Below, one piece after another: positions 45,126 to 56,400 of a stretch of DNA of 64,000 nt (position 1 is its first letter; each line of letters opens with the position of its first letter). The position numbers were made by a program, and so were the translations under genes. The notes below the pieces were generated by a model that made no database searches, was not told the DNA's origin, and saw only the letters and a program-made list of their open reading frames with translations. The stretch is from positions 2,087,001 to 2,151,000 of the forward strand of contig CM067312.1 of NCBI GenBank assembly GCA_034231615.1, written 5' to 3'. This stretch comes from Meghimatium bilineatum. Its lineage: Eukaryota > Mollusca > Gastropoda > Stylommatophora > Philomycidae.

Positions 45126-46335
45126 CTCTATTCTATGTCTATATTAATGACAAGCTAACAACCACGTCTGCAAATCATTCCATGCTGATGCCCTTGCGAT
45201 TTGACGTACTGCAGATCCTCATACCAATATAGTCACGAGTAGAATGAATGCAGACATCACAAAATAATATTGGCAGGTGGGAAAATGACTGGATACTACA
45301 GATCAACATTGCTAAGACAAAAGAAACATGTTTTACTTTCTCAATTCAACAAGAACATACGAACCTAAAAAATGTACGGAAAGAAAAATACCTTAGAAGA
45401 GGTTCATATTTACATTGAAGTTAAATTTGACAAGTCACTTTCTTGGGATCAACACCTGACTACAGCAAAGCAGAAAGCAACACAAATCTCACCTTCATGA
45501 ATAAACTATCTTTCACACATTGGAGGAGGGGGTGTAGTAGTATAATTAAAAGCGAATACGCAGGAACAGTTAGAATTGTGTTAGAATGCAAGATTACATC
45601 ATTTGACAGACCATGTAAAACAAGCACATAACGTCTACAGAAAGTCCATAATGATGGCCTTATAGTAGTCTTGGTTGTCATAAAGAACAACCCAAATAAA
45701 CCAATGAGAAAACATATAAATATTCTGCCACTTGAAAACAGGCACACATAAAGAGTACTTTCACACAGACAGAAGCTGTTGTCTATGTCAGACTAGTCAA
45801 TGCACCCCCATATGCACAATTGTCAAAAATAATAGATTGACGATTACAAACTTCTTGCACATATCAAAACAACTGCATAACCAACAGGAAGATATATCTC
45901 CCAATGATCCCCAAAAATTACAACTTCTTTCTGGCTTTCAGGAGTTAATTTACATTCCCAAAACATCTTCATTGTTAAAGAAGCCCCTGGGATCATCAAC
46001 AGAGTACACCTGACACATCCTGGGCTAAAGTCTCTGCCACAAGAAATTATTTCACACAAATGCGATCCTAAAATACGGACACATGTGTACACAGATAGAT
46101 CGGAAGAGGGAGCTATTCAAATGGACGAGGAGGCGTCATTATAATATATAATAACGGAAAGAGAAAGAACCCAAGTAAAGCATTCACACCATGAAATGCA
46201 TGCTCATATTTAAGAGCAGACGCTGAGGCACTCCTATAGGCGGTGAGAGCTCTCGTTTCTACAAAGCATTCAACAACACACAATGTAGTAATATGTAGTT
46301 ATATTCACGAGATGCGGATCCCTTTGGAAAACATT

Positions 46336-47396
46336 CATCATCATCAAGTGCCGTCTCCGCAACGGAGGTTGGCTGCAACGTATCTCCAACATCTCCTGTC
46401 TCTTGTCTTGGTGGTGCACTCTGCTAGACTGTAACCTGTCCATCGTGTAATGTTACTCTCCCACGCGTATCTCTGCCTACCTCTTGCTCGCTTCCCTTTG
46501 ACTTTACCCTCAAGTAAGGTCTTCAATAGGGTGTCATGTCTTTTAATGTGTCCAAAGTATTTTATTTGCCTGATCTTTATTTCTCTTAGTAGTTCTTTCT
46601 TCATACTAAGTGCCTTTAGCAACTCTTTATTTGTTTTCTTCTCTTTCCATGATGTTCTCCCTATTCTTCTATATACCCACATCTCAAAGGCATCAATTTT
46701 GTCTTCTAATTGTTTATTTAGTGTCCATGTTTCTGAGCCATACATTAATATGGAATAGATGTAGCATTTTATAATTCACATTTTTAACTTGTTTGTAATT
46801 TGTTTAGATATTAATAATTTCCTCATGTCATTGAAGGTACTTTTAGCCATTCCTATTCTCCTTTTAACTTCTGTTTCACATCTGCCATCATTTGTGACTA
46901 TGTGTCCAAGATATTGATAATGTTTTACTTGTTGTAGTTTCTCTCCATGTATGTTTATGTTTACCTCCTGTTCTTCTGTGTCTTTGCTGATTATCATGGT
47001 TTTTGTTTGTTGAATGTTTATATCCAGTCCATATTCATTACTTGATTTATTGACTTGATCTATTAGTCTTTGTAGTTCATGTTCACTTTCTGCTAAAAGA
47101 ACAGTGTCATCTGCATATCTAATGTTGTTTATTATTTTCCCATTGATCTTGAGTCCTGGTATTTCTTCTATATTTTTAAAGATATTGTCTGTGTAGATAT
47201 TAAATAGGCTTGGTGATAAAATGCATCCTTGTCTTACCCCTCTTCTTATTTCTATGTATGGAGAGTAGCTGTTTTCACACCTTATTGATGCTGTTTGTTC
47301 CCAATATATATTTCTAATCAGTCTGATGTCATTTCCATCTATGCCTATTTCTTGAAGACATTTGATTAATTTTTCGTGTTGGACTCTGTCAAAGGC
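46336..47396 (-). mobile_element. RTE-like LINE copy 2, inserted with 9-bp target duplication
   Basis: Flanked by GAAAACATT (46327-46335) and GAAAAAATT (47397-47405). Minus strand: FDRVQHEKLIKCLQEIGIDG at the 5' cut, RRGVRQGCILSPSLFNIYTD, INNIRYADDTVLLAESEHEL (catalytic YADD intact), QVKHYQYLGHIVTNDG, MAKSTFNDMRKLL, then after one frame change YGSETWTLNKQLEDKIDAFE and RCWRYVAANLRCGDGT with a CAT-repeat tail. Only one or two frame changes: the youngest RTE copy here, 5'-truncated inside the RT. Confidence 0.93.
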
Positions 47397-47990
47397 GAAA
47401 AAATTACAATGTAGCAAAAGCGGAAACACAATACATACAATTAGACGAGAGCCGACAAACATACAATGAAGCTGAAACCTCACACACAAATGGCTACCTC
47501 TCCATTGTGGTATCACTGGACAAGACAGGAGATATAATGGAACAATTCGGCAATCATTTGCCATACAGTTAGGCCAAAAACTACTCTACAAACTGTGTAC
47601 ATCACCGTGGAATATATATAGTGATATTGAATATCTATCAGACTCCAAACACCAACTTCATTGGCGATAAATTATATTTCCACTTAGAACTGAGCACTGC
47701 AGACTACAGAGCCTCGTGAACAGGGTGGCCCACACAAATGAATGTACATGCGGAACAGGATTACAAACCCCAGAACACATACTATAAGACTTCCCAGAAT
47801 ACAAAGAACTGCTAGAGAAAACATCGCCATAATGTACCGAACATAAACATAACATCGGAACAGCCAGTCTGACCTGGGGAAGAACGGGAGCTTCGTCCTG
47901 GCGACTGTCCTAGAGATCTAGCGAGACCTCAAGATTCATAAATGCAGAAGAAAAAGAACTATGTGTAGTCCGACTACGGAATCAGTTTAC
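47397..47990 (+). mobile_element. I-group LINE, 3' part of the split copy
   Basis: Continues the element that stops at 46335; joining across the RTE insertion gives PLENITM..., as expected of the family at 32280. Later ERTC-GTGLQTPEHIL-DFPEY (about 47740-47800) parallels PVNIFQDCPEYK at 32900. Ends near 47990 with a terminus similar to 33090. Confidence 0.82.
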
Positions 47991-47999
47991 CAACCATTT

Positions 48000-48370
48000 A
48001 GCTACAGAATCCAAGTATTGTATTGTGTACATACATTATGCTAAGATTTATTAACATTTGGTTATATCGCCAACGCCACCATTCAATGCAATACCTGTGA
48101 TTTCTATGGTGGCACACGCCACCTCAGAAAATCTACAAGGACTCGTTAAAGAACTCACCGTAACAGTTTTAAATAATTAAAGATACATAGAAAAGACCAT
48201 CTGCACCAAATAGTTCCATGTTGTTTTACAGTCAAAGAATGGTTGAGCATATTATGATATGCGGAGAATCGGAGCAATTAAAAATCGAAAAGTATCTAAA
48301 ACATCACGTGTTGATTAAAACAAATATCCACAATGGTCATCACATGCCCGAATTATCAAACGAAATACGT
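48000..48370. other. Upstream region of gene 2, no recognised gene
   Basis: AT-rich; no promoter element could be called with confidence. Confidence 0.4.
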
Positions 48371-48371
48371 C

Positions 48372-48690
48372 ATATAGTAAAATAGTGGTACAATATGTGC
48401 TAGTAAAATATCGGTACAATAGGTAATAGTAAAATAGCGGTACACTAGGTAATAGTAAAATCGCGGTACAATAGGTAATAGTAAAATAGCGGTACACTAG
48501 GTAATAGTAAAATAGCGGTACACTAGGTAATAGCAAAATATCAGTACAATAGGTAAAAGTAAAATAGCGTTACACTAGGTAATATTAAAATAGCGGTACA
48601 ATAGGTAATAGTAAAATAGCGGTACACTAGGTAATAGTAAAATAGCGGTACAATAGGTAATAGTAAAATAGCGGGGCAATAGGTACTATT
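48372..48690. repeat. 26-bp minisatellite, about 12 copies
   Basis: Units of AATAGGTAATAGTAAAATAG plus CGGTAC, with CACTAGG and CAATAGG forms alternating. It lies about 180 bp upstream of the start codon of gene 2 and so within or next to its promoter. Confidence 0.94.
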
Positions 48691-48870
48691 AAAATAATAG
48701 TGGTTGTTATTCTGAAAAATCTTATCCCACGATCTCTGAACTTTGTCTGTATACAATGTAATAGTCTTTTAACTAACGTGTGCATCCAGAATAGTTGTTG
48801 ATGTCAAAACATAGTAATCTCTTCCACAGACAAACATTCCTCAAGATCAGATGACTCGATCAAACGATGA

Positions 48871-48946
48871 ATGTTTCCAATGAAGGTTTACATTCTCAGA
48901 TATTACCTACTTCTGTTTATCCTGCAGGAACATGTTACTGTTTCAG
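48871..48946 (+). CDS. Signal-peptide exon of gene 2 (EGF/lectin-like receptor)
   Basis: An open frame begins ATGTTTCCAATGAAG and ends at donor TTTCAG|GTAGAT in phase 1. It reads MFPMKVYILRYYLLLFILQE then HVTVS-G: a short basic start, a hydrophobic core of leucines and aromatics, and a small-residue cleavage region near VTVSG, a typical secretory signal. The second ATG (48880), giving MKVYILRYY, may be the real start. Spliced to 51657 in phase 1 it continues VSGACADTFWG without a break. Short first exons ending in phase 1 are usual ahead of EGF exons. Supported by frame agreement rather than similarity. Confidence 0.68.
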
Positions 48947-49269
48947 GTAGATAGTTATTAAACATGCATTTATTGTTATAGTTAATATATTTTATGAGTG
49001 TTTCTTGAATTATTGTACTATTTCTTAGAACCTGCAAATTCCAGTTTGCAATATATAAATGTGAATCGTGTACATTGAAGAATAATTGGAAAAAAAACTA
49101 GGTTGTTGCATTTTTAACATATGACAGAACAATCCTCAGAATCAAACAAGATCACCAATATAAACATCCTGACAAAATTGCGTGTAAAAGAAAACTGGTT
49201 AAATAATAAAGACATCTATAGAAGTGTATAATAATTACAGTCACGACGTGTCAGATTATACCACGTCAA

Positions 49270-49700
49270 AATGTATGATTTGTGTGTGCCGAACCTGGAC
49301 AATGACAGCACAAGACAAAATAAAAATAGTGACAATAGAAATGACATGTCTACGAAGAATACTCGGAGTGTCATTAAGAGATAGAATTGGAAACGATAAC
49401 ATCATACAGATAACCACAACAATACCAGTATTGGATCACATCAAAAGACAACAGATCAAGTAGTTTTCACACGATTCCAGACTACCGACAAATAGCATGC
49501 CACAAATGGCCATGACACATAGACATAACGGTTATAAAGCCAAAGGCAGACTATGTAAAAGATGGATCACAGAAATAAAAAAAAGCCACAGGAACAGGCT
49601 TACAAACAGCACACAAGAATGTCATCTCCAGAGATTTCTTCCACCCCTGACGCCGCAAGGCAAACAAGGGACACAACGTACAGATAGATAGGTAGAAAAT
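49270..49700 (+). mobile_element. LINE C-terminal fragment with (AGAT) tail
   Basis: CRTWTMTAQDKIKIVTIEMT, CLRRILGVSLRDRIGNDNI and PVLDHIKRQQIK match the LINE at 12605-14882 nearly residue by residue; the end (TPQGKQGTQRTDR, then AGATAGATAGG) shows the natural 3' end. 5'-truncated, in intron 1 or upstream DNA of gene 2. Confidence 0.88.
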
Positions 49701-50339
49701 GTATGATGATATCAAATCAACAGAAACAAAGGTAAATCAGTAAAAAAGATTGCTCAATACATCAACTATCACCTAAACACGACACTCACAGAATCAGGTA
49801 GAGTGGTTCAAGAACGACAGACATATCATAAGACTACAATGCCTGCAAGATCATGACATGTATTTTCTACCATTATTCCTCATCGATATTCAATGAAAAT
49901 GTGTACACAGTACATGCTGTTCTCATTGTACACACAACCTAAGAAATACGTGTCTACAAGAACACACTGCATGTCATAAGTGAATGGAATATATTGTAAT
50001 ATGTAATTCAATATACCATATATGTTTGTAATATGAATGTAATATATAAGACAGAAAGATGATATATTTTAACGGTAATATATTTAGTGTCATGTATGTG
50101 ATACAGTTAATATGAGGATTATGTAAAGATGTAATACTGCAAAGTTTGAAAATTTGTAGAAAATACCGTCGTTGTACTCGGGTTGTACGATATATTTTAT
50201 GTCCCTCATAGCAAGGCTGCACGAACGAATTAGCAATAGTAGTTATGTACATATAATTCAATGTCATTTAATTGTCTAGTATTCTACTTTCGGTTTGGAT
50301 GCAATGCATTTACTGTAAAATAGTATTTATGTATTTCAC

Positions 50340-50500
50340 CCCCAACACAATATACTCAGCACACCAGAAGGCCTTCTCCGTAAAACTCTTCTACCCCTAA
50401 TACAATATACTCAGAACACAAGAGGGCCTTCTCCATAAAACTCTTCTACCACTAACGCCGAAAGACAACAGCGGGTTTCAGCGCATAGATAGTTTATATA
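50340..50500 (+). mobile_element. LINE 3' end fragment with internal duplication
   Basis: ACTAACGCCGAAAGACAACA and CGCATAGATAG match the last bases of the same LINE family. The piece ACAATATACTCAG...CTTCTACC is present twice in a row (about 60 bp). Confidence 0.65.
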
Positions 50501-51656
50501 AATTTACTTTATTTCTTTAACATCAATCATTTCTAATACACAATTTTAAAATGTGTATTAATTTGTAATTTGTATGAATTGATCTTGATTTTAAAGTATT
50601 ATACGCCGTGTATACATATTACAGAAATCGATTTTTGTGTATGCGCCCAATGTGCTATCCTAAGGTTCTGACGTGTTGTCAGCTTATACAAGTGTGTGTT
50701 CTACATGCTTGCATATCGTGTGATCTCATACACACTTTCACTTTGAAACAATATTTCAACAACGACACAATAACTATGGCAAATCTGGTAAAACAAAACA
50801 TGATATTTCGGGGATAATAACACGCTGCAGAGTTCATGGGTGGTTACATTTCTCAACATACATAACGATTTTACTATGGGCTGGACTGTTGTGAAAGTTT
50901 GTTTTGCACTCAGGAAGACACTTAAACGATATACAGATAGTTAGGCACACATTATTGTTAAAAATGTAAAGAAGGACACACAAAAATAAGGAATACCAAC
51001 ATAACTAAAACTCACAAATGTGATACTGACTGATACAATTCATCTAGAAAATGTAAATTATGAAGATTTCGGGTCAACAATCAACAGCACATGGAATGGA
51101 ATTGTTCGGCATCAGAAGAAATCAGAAAAGAATTAGTAATGACCCTAGACAACATTTCGTGGATGAAAATTGCTTGACAGTGTGAAAACAGAACAACAAA
51201 TAGAGCAACATCTATTAAGAATGTATATGTTTTTCCAGTGTCAACACATTGTTAAAGAGTCGTTCATAGTGATGTCCACAACGGTAAAGAAGGTATGGAG
51301 ATTAGAAATGTAAAATATAAGTAAGAGCAAAGAATACGACGGGCAGTATAACGAAAACGCGTAGCTATCAGAATACATCTGAATGTTGATGCAGACACAT
51401 GGTATTGAAGCCACTGGGAACATGACAGTGGAAACAGTCAGGCTGTTTACACAGAAAATATAAGCGTACATAGTGGCAGTGTTGGCAACATTTAATAAAG
51501 GACACCTCAAAATGACAGACAGAAGTCGCTTGTAACGTACTAAAATCAAAATAACTTGTCAACAAAACACTAAAACATGTTACGTGTATTTTGTTTCACT
51601 CTAGTAAAGAATAAACTGATAATATTTAATACCATATACTATAATATATAATACAG

Positions 51657-51794
51657 GTGCTTGTGCGGATACGTTTTGGGGAAACAATTGCGAGTTCAAG
51701 TGTCTTTGCGATCCAGCAGATTCGTGTAATGATAAGGGAGAATGTGTTGGTGGAAAATGTGTTCCAAATTTTTTCGGGCCATCATGTCAGTTCA
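51657..51794 (+). CDS. EGF-like exon of gene 2
   Basis: Acceptor ATATAATACAG, 138-bp exon (46 codons), donor TTCA|GTAAGT, phase 1 at both ends. It reads GACADTFWGNNCEFKCLC, DPADSCNDKGECVGGKC, VPNFFGPSCQF: eight cysteines spaced as in laminin/EGF-type modules, with the FFGPSC closing loop. Its spacing resembles the exon at 2384 but sequence identity is low, as expected of different positions in paralogous proteins. Joined to the next exon (59780) the frame is CQFMDLAINM. In molluscan receptors of this build a single EGF module often precedes a lectin-like domain, which fits. Confidence 0.85.
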
Positions 51795-52329
51795 GTAAGT
51801 GTTTTTACTAATTTCAGTTTTCGTAAAACAACGCACTTTTTTTTAAAGATTAATATTTAGGTGATTTGACTATCAGATGTTTACATGACAAGGTGGTACA
51901 ATGTTTGAGGTATATGGGATCATAGATAAGCCTTTAGTTAAAGTGTGTGAAATTTACTTATACAAAATCCATCCAATGATTAACGTCTTTAATATTTTAA
52001 TTGCCATATTGAATATGACATTAAAACGGATTAGATGATTGTACCGTCATTGTACCCAGTTTATCATATGTGCTCTCCGTCCCACACAAGAAAACGTACG
52101 TCTTCTGTCGAGTGTATATCTCATATCACGTGCTCCGTAGAATCAAGAGACAGTCATATGGGTCTTCTAAAAAATTACATTAGAAACTGAACCACTTCAC
52201 ATAGGAGATTCAAGTTATTGTGACCATATTTCGGTACATAGATCGTGGGTATATTATTACCAGCCTCCTAGATAACTTCACAGTAATAAATGTTACTGTA
52301 GGATTTACTAGAAAAAAGTGCGGGATGGG

Positions 52330-52713
52330 AATGTCCGATGACTACACCACAACAAAAATGCCTCAGTGATAGATAGTATTTCACTCGGACACTTTTGTCG
52401 TGGTGTAGTTATTTCTAATCCTAATATTTTTATGTTATGTGTGTAACTTGATAGAGGCATTTAGTTCGAAACGTCGACTGTGCCCTATGTATTATTGTCG
52501 ATTGTGTTAGTCGACGCTTAGTAAAAGTACATTACCTGTTTCCCACCTGAGTACTATTTCCATACGGTTTTACTAGTAGTTTTACTTGTCATTGAGTATA
52601 TTACAAAAGCGAAGAGTGGAAATGACAGCGAAATACACACGTGTCCGAGCGAAATGTGGATGCGAGATGATGGAAGGATAAGAGCAAGACGTACATAAAC
52701 ACGTAAATATATG
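52330..52713. mobile_element. Penelope-like 3' remnants, two pieces back to back
   Basis: 52420-52600 (+) matches the 3' region of the element at 16573-19169 (GTACATTACCTGTTTCCCAC, ACTAGTAGTTTTACTTG); 52605-52710 (-) matches the AAATGACA...GCGAAATGTGGATGC block of 31590-31650. A small hairpin ACTACACCACAACAAAA/TTTTGTCGTGGTGTAGT lies at 52344-52413. Confidence 0.55.
52447..52478 (+). ncRNA. Hammerhead-like motif, degenerate (Penelope-derived)
   Basis: CTTGATAG-AGGC-ATTTA-GTTC-GAAACGTCGAC repeats the layout seen at 19003 and 31531, with GAAACGTC intact and one extra base in the CUGAUGA box. Confidence 0.45.
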
Positions 52714-54056
52714 TAGAAACGAAACGAAAAAAGAGATGAATTAATTCATTGGTACCATGACTTCCAGAGTAGGCGATGATGTCTTATGTGGAAACGAAAC
52801 GAACATAGAGATGAATTCATTCATTGGTACCATGACTTCCAGCGTAGGCGATGATGTCTTATGTGGAAACGAAACGAACAAAGAGATGAATTAATTCATT
52901 GGTACCATGACTTCCAGCGTAGGCGATGATGTCTTATGTGGAAACGAAACGAACAAAGAGATGAATTAATTCATTGGTACCATGACTTCCAGCGTAGGCG
53001 ATGATGTCTTATGTGGAAACGAAACGAACAAAGAGATGAATTCATTCATTGGTACCATGACTTCCAGCGTAGGCGATGATGTCTTATGTGGAAACGAAAC
53101 GAACAAAGAGATGAATTAATTCATTGGTACCATGCCTTCCAGCGTAGGCGATGTCTTATGTGGAAACGAAACGAACAAAGAGATGAATTAATTCATTGGT
53201 ACCATGACTTCCAGCGTAGGCGATGATGTCTTATGTGGAAACGAAACGAACAAAGAGATGAATTAATTCATTGGTACCATGACTTCCAGCGTAGGCGATG
53301 ATGTCTTATGTGGAAACGAAACGAACAAAGAGATGAATTCATTCATTGGTACCATGACTTCCAGCGTAGGCGATGATGTCTTATGTGGAAACGAAACGAA
53401 CAAAGAGATGAATTAATTCATTGGTACCATGCCTTCCAGCGTAGGCGATGATGTCTTATGTGGAAACGAAACGAACAAAGAGATGAATTAATTCATTGGT
53501 ACCATGACTTCCAGCGTAGGCGATGATGTCTTATGTGGAAACGAAACGAACAAAGAGATGAATTCATTCATTGGTACCATGCCTTCCAGCGTAGGCGATG
53601 ATGTCTTATGTGGAAACGAAACGAACAAAGAGATGAATTAATTCATTGGTACCATGACTTCCAGCGTAAGCGATGATGTCTTATGTGGAAACGAAACGAA
53701 CAAAGAGATGAATTAATTCATTGGTACCATGCCTTCCAGCGTAGGCGATGATGTCTTATGTGGAAACGAAACGAACAAAGAGATGAATTCATTCATTGGT
53801 ACCATGACTTCCAGCGTAGGCGATGATGTCTTATGTGGAAACGAAACGAACAAAGAGATGAATTAATTCATTGGTACCATGCCTTCCAGCGTAGGCGATG
53901 ATGTCTTATGTGGAAACGAAACGAACAAAGAGATGAATTAATTCATTGGTACCATGACTTCCAGCGTAGGCGATGATGTCTTATGTGGAAACGAAACGAA
54001 CAAAGAGATGAATTCATTCATTGGTACCATGACTTCCAGCGTAGGCGATGATGTCT
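52714..54056. repeat. 75-bp minisatellite, about 18 copies, derived from an RTE LINE 3' end
   Basis: Units of CTTATGTGGAAACGAAACGA, ACAAAGAGATGAATTAATTC, ATTGGTACCATGACTTCCAG, CGTAGGCGATGATGT. Two variable sites (TTAATTC/TTCATTC and GACTT/GCCTT) recur in a four-unit order over part of the array. On the minus strand each unit holds the coding end of the adjoining RTE LINE (ATCGCCTACGCTGG, the codons for IAYAG) and its ATGAAT tail. It fills intron 2 of gene 2. Confidence 0.97.
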
Positions 54057-54990
54057 TTCCACAGTATTATGTTTGTTATTCATTTAAATATATTTTCTGC
54101 TGATTCTGCATTATGCCAGGCTTTCAAGCCATCCAACATTTTCTCACGTTGTCTGTCTCTGTCTCTCTTACCCTCGATCTTTCCAGTTGTTACGATGTTC
54201 TCCAGCCCAACTCTTCTCATGACATGACGCATGAACTGGGAATATCGTCGTCTAATACAGTTTATAAGTTCGCTATTTGAATTGACCAGTTGTAGAATTA
54301 TAGCATTACTCTTTTTAGCTGTCCATGATATTTTCAACATTTATTATATAAAGTCTCAACTATGTAGGCCTCCAGATGTTTTCTTGCAACCAGATGTTCC
54401 CCGTCTTCTGGAATGCTGCTTCTACCTGTGCTGTTCGACTGTTATGTCAGTAACGCATCTACCATTTGAAGTAATAATTGTGCCCAAATATTTAAATTGG
54501 TCTACTTGTGATGAACTATCCCGTTAACCTTGATGTTACATTTAGAAGTGTTAGATATTTTTTATTTAACCATTACCTCTGTTTTCTTGGTGTTCAAGCT
54601 CAGACCGCTGTTTGTGCTTTCTTCTACTATAGTTGTAATCAAATGGTGTAGTTCTTTTTCACTCTGTGCTACCAGAACCGTGTCGTCAGCATATCTCAGT
54701 TTATTCATATTATACCCACCAACAGCTAGTCCCTGTATATTTTCTATAGATCTAAAAATCATTTCACTGTATAAGTTAAACAGATCAGGTGATAGCAGAC
54801 ACACTTGTAAGACTCCTTGTCTTATTGGATGACATTCCCCTATTTGGTTGTTGATTTTGATTGCTGCTGTTTGATGCCAATATATGTTCTCTATTATTCT
54901 AAGGTCTTTACTATCAATGTTGATATATTTTACCAGACTGATGATTACATAAAAAGAGATTACGTAAATAAAAAATATGATTTTTCCACA
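54057..54990 (-). mobile_element. RTE-like LINE fragment, source of the 75-bp array
   Basis: Minus strand: IDSKDLRIIENIYWHQTAAI, LSPDLFNLYSEMIFRSI, MNKLRYADDTVLVAQSEKEL (catalytic YADD), SGLSLNTKKTEVMV, then RRYSQFMRHVMRRVGLENIV and GKIEGKRDRDRQREKMLDGL and, before the array, WKDIIAYAGSHGTNE. 5'-truncated at about 54990. Some frame changes. Confidence 0.88.
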
Positions 54991-55061
54991 AAAATAGTGT
55001 TGATGTGTATTCAATTTGTATGACTGACATATCCGAAACATACTTGTCTCGCAACATCTAA

Positions 55062-56400
55062 TGCATTAACAATATGAACCTGGCTATTCAATTCGCATCT
55101 AACATTTCCACTACTTCTATCAACTTCCTTGAAATCGTTGTCACTATTCATTCCCCCCCCCCCTTACCTCAGCACAACCGTTTACTATACACCTACTGAT
55201 TCACATGTCTTTCTGAAACACACTTCTCATTTTCCCTCTTCATGCAATTCTATGTCATACTTCCAGCGTCTTGGCCTGTGTCGCTTATGTAGCCATGACG
55301 ACGACTTTCTGGATAAACCATCTGAAATGATTTAGTTCTTCAGTGTTTCTCTCATTCCCTGACATCATCTTCAGTGTTTCTCTCATTCCCTGACATCATC
55401 TTCAGTGTTTCTCTCATTCCCTGACATCATCTTCAGTGTTTCTCTTATTCCCTGACATCATCTTCAGTGTTTCTCTCATTCCCTGACATCATCTTCAGTG
55501 TTTCTCTCATTCCCTGACATCATCTTCAGTGTTTCTCTCATTCCCTGACATCATCTTCAGTGTTTCTCTCATTCCCTGACATCATCTTCAGTGTTTCTCT
55601 CATTCCCTGACATCATCTTCAGTGTTTCTCTCATTCCCTGACATCATCTTCAGTGTTTCTCTCATTCCCTGACATCATCTTCAGTGTTTCTCTCATTCCC
55701 TGACATCATCTTCAGTGTTTCTCTCATTCCCTGACATCATCGTTTTATCGGTTCGTCTCAGTCTATGCTACGTATCTCACCTCGATACCTTGACTAACTC
55801 CAAGGTTTCTTCCTCCTCCTCTTACATTTCATCCCCATAACTGTACTGTCCGGCACATCCTGCTTAAACAGTATTCCTTTCTTCAGTCTGATCTTCACAC
55901 CCGTGTAGTTTTCCTGGAAGCGCCTCTGGTTGCCAATACTTGCAACACACGTCTTCATGACATCTTGCCCCGCAGACACCTTAGGTCCTCTGTTCCTGAC
56001 CATTTCGGCACTGTTCGCTACCCATGCTGTCGTTTCCACACACGTTCTTGTGTGGTTCAGATGTGTTTCATTGTGTCTCCGTTTAAGTTAATAAGACCAC
56101 TTTCACCATTGATGGGGCCTGTGCATGTGAATCCCGTAATGTGATTAACGTGATATATTTAACGCTTTAGCAAGCATCGATGAAACTGGCTGAATATTTT
56201 CTTCATGACATCAAGCACAGATAATTTACCCCTGGTGTCACACACTTCCACGGCGATGGCCACTGTAGTGTTCTTGATGTTCAGGTCTCTGCTAGGAGAT
56301 CCTTCATCACCGATGATAAATGTAGGTACGCTCATAAGGATCGCCATATTTTTTAGTTGTGTACCCTCAAGCCATTTTGACTAAATCATTTGTCTAGTTC
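55062..56400 (+). mobile_element. Second Penelope-like element, decayed
   Basis: Plus strand, starting after the catalytic box: NISTTSINFLEIVVTIH, CRLCSHDDDFLDKPSEMI, then an array, then weaker traces of the linker and of the GIY-YIG domain: HFHGDGH-SVLDVQV and SFITDDKCRYAHKDR (56240-56340) against HFNGDGHRGVLDIQV and DDKSRYALENR of 16969-18657. Old, with several breaks. It lies in intron 2 of gene 2. Confidence 0.85.
55339..55745. repeat. 31-bp minisatellite, 13 copies, inside the Penelope-like RT
   Basis: Units of TTCAGTGTTTCTCTCATTCC plus CTGACATCATC, nearly identical. The unit corresponds to the coding piece EFFRRRSFPDSIL of the whole element (FF-VSLIP-HH here), and normal sequence resumes behind it. 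Confidence 0.95.

Larger units (their letters stand above)
43430..46335 (+). mobile_element. I-group LINE, 5' part of a split copy (RT and RNase H start)
   Basis: RT fingers at 43440-43760 (MREFNVAISTFQRKKAPGKV, NEIIKKLASTATG, WLEAIIIPIRKT) are followed by a 38-bp array that has grown within the gene, then AAFVSLTKAFDKV at about 44720, the multiplied palm motif LPQGVPQGSHIT at 44870-45130, ALFYVYINDKL, and HADALAI, a changed YADD box. RNase H starts near 46090 (YTDRSEEGAI-like). The element continues at 47397 after the inserted RTE copy. Endonuclease is not seen. Dead, with many frame changes. Confidence 0.82.
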
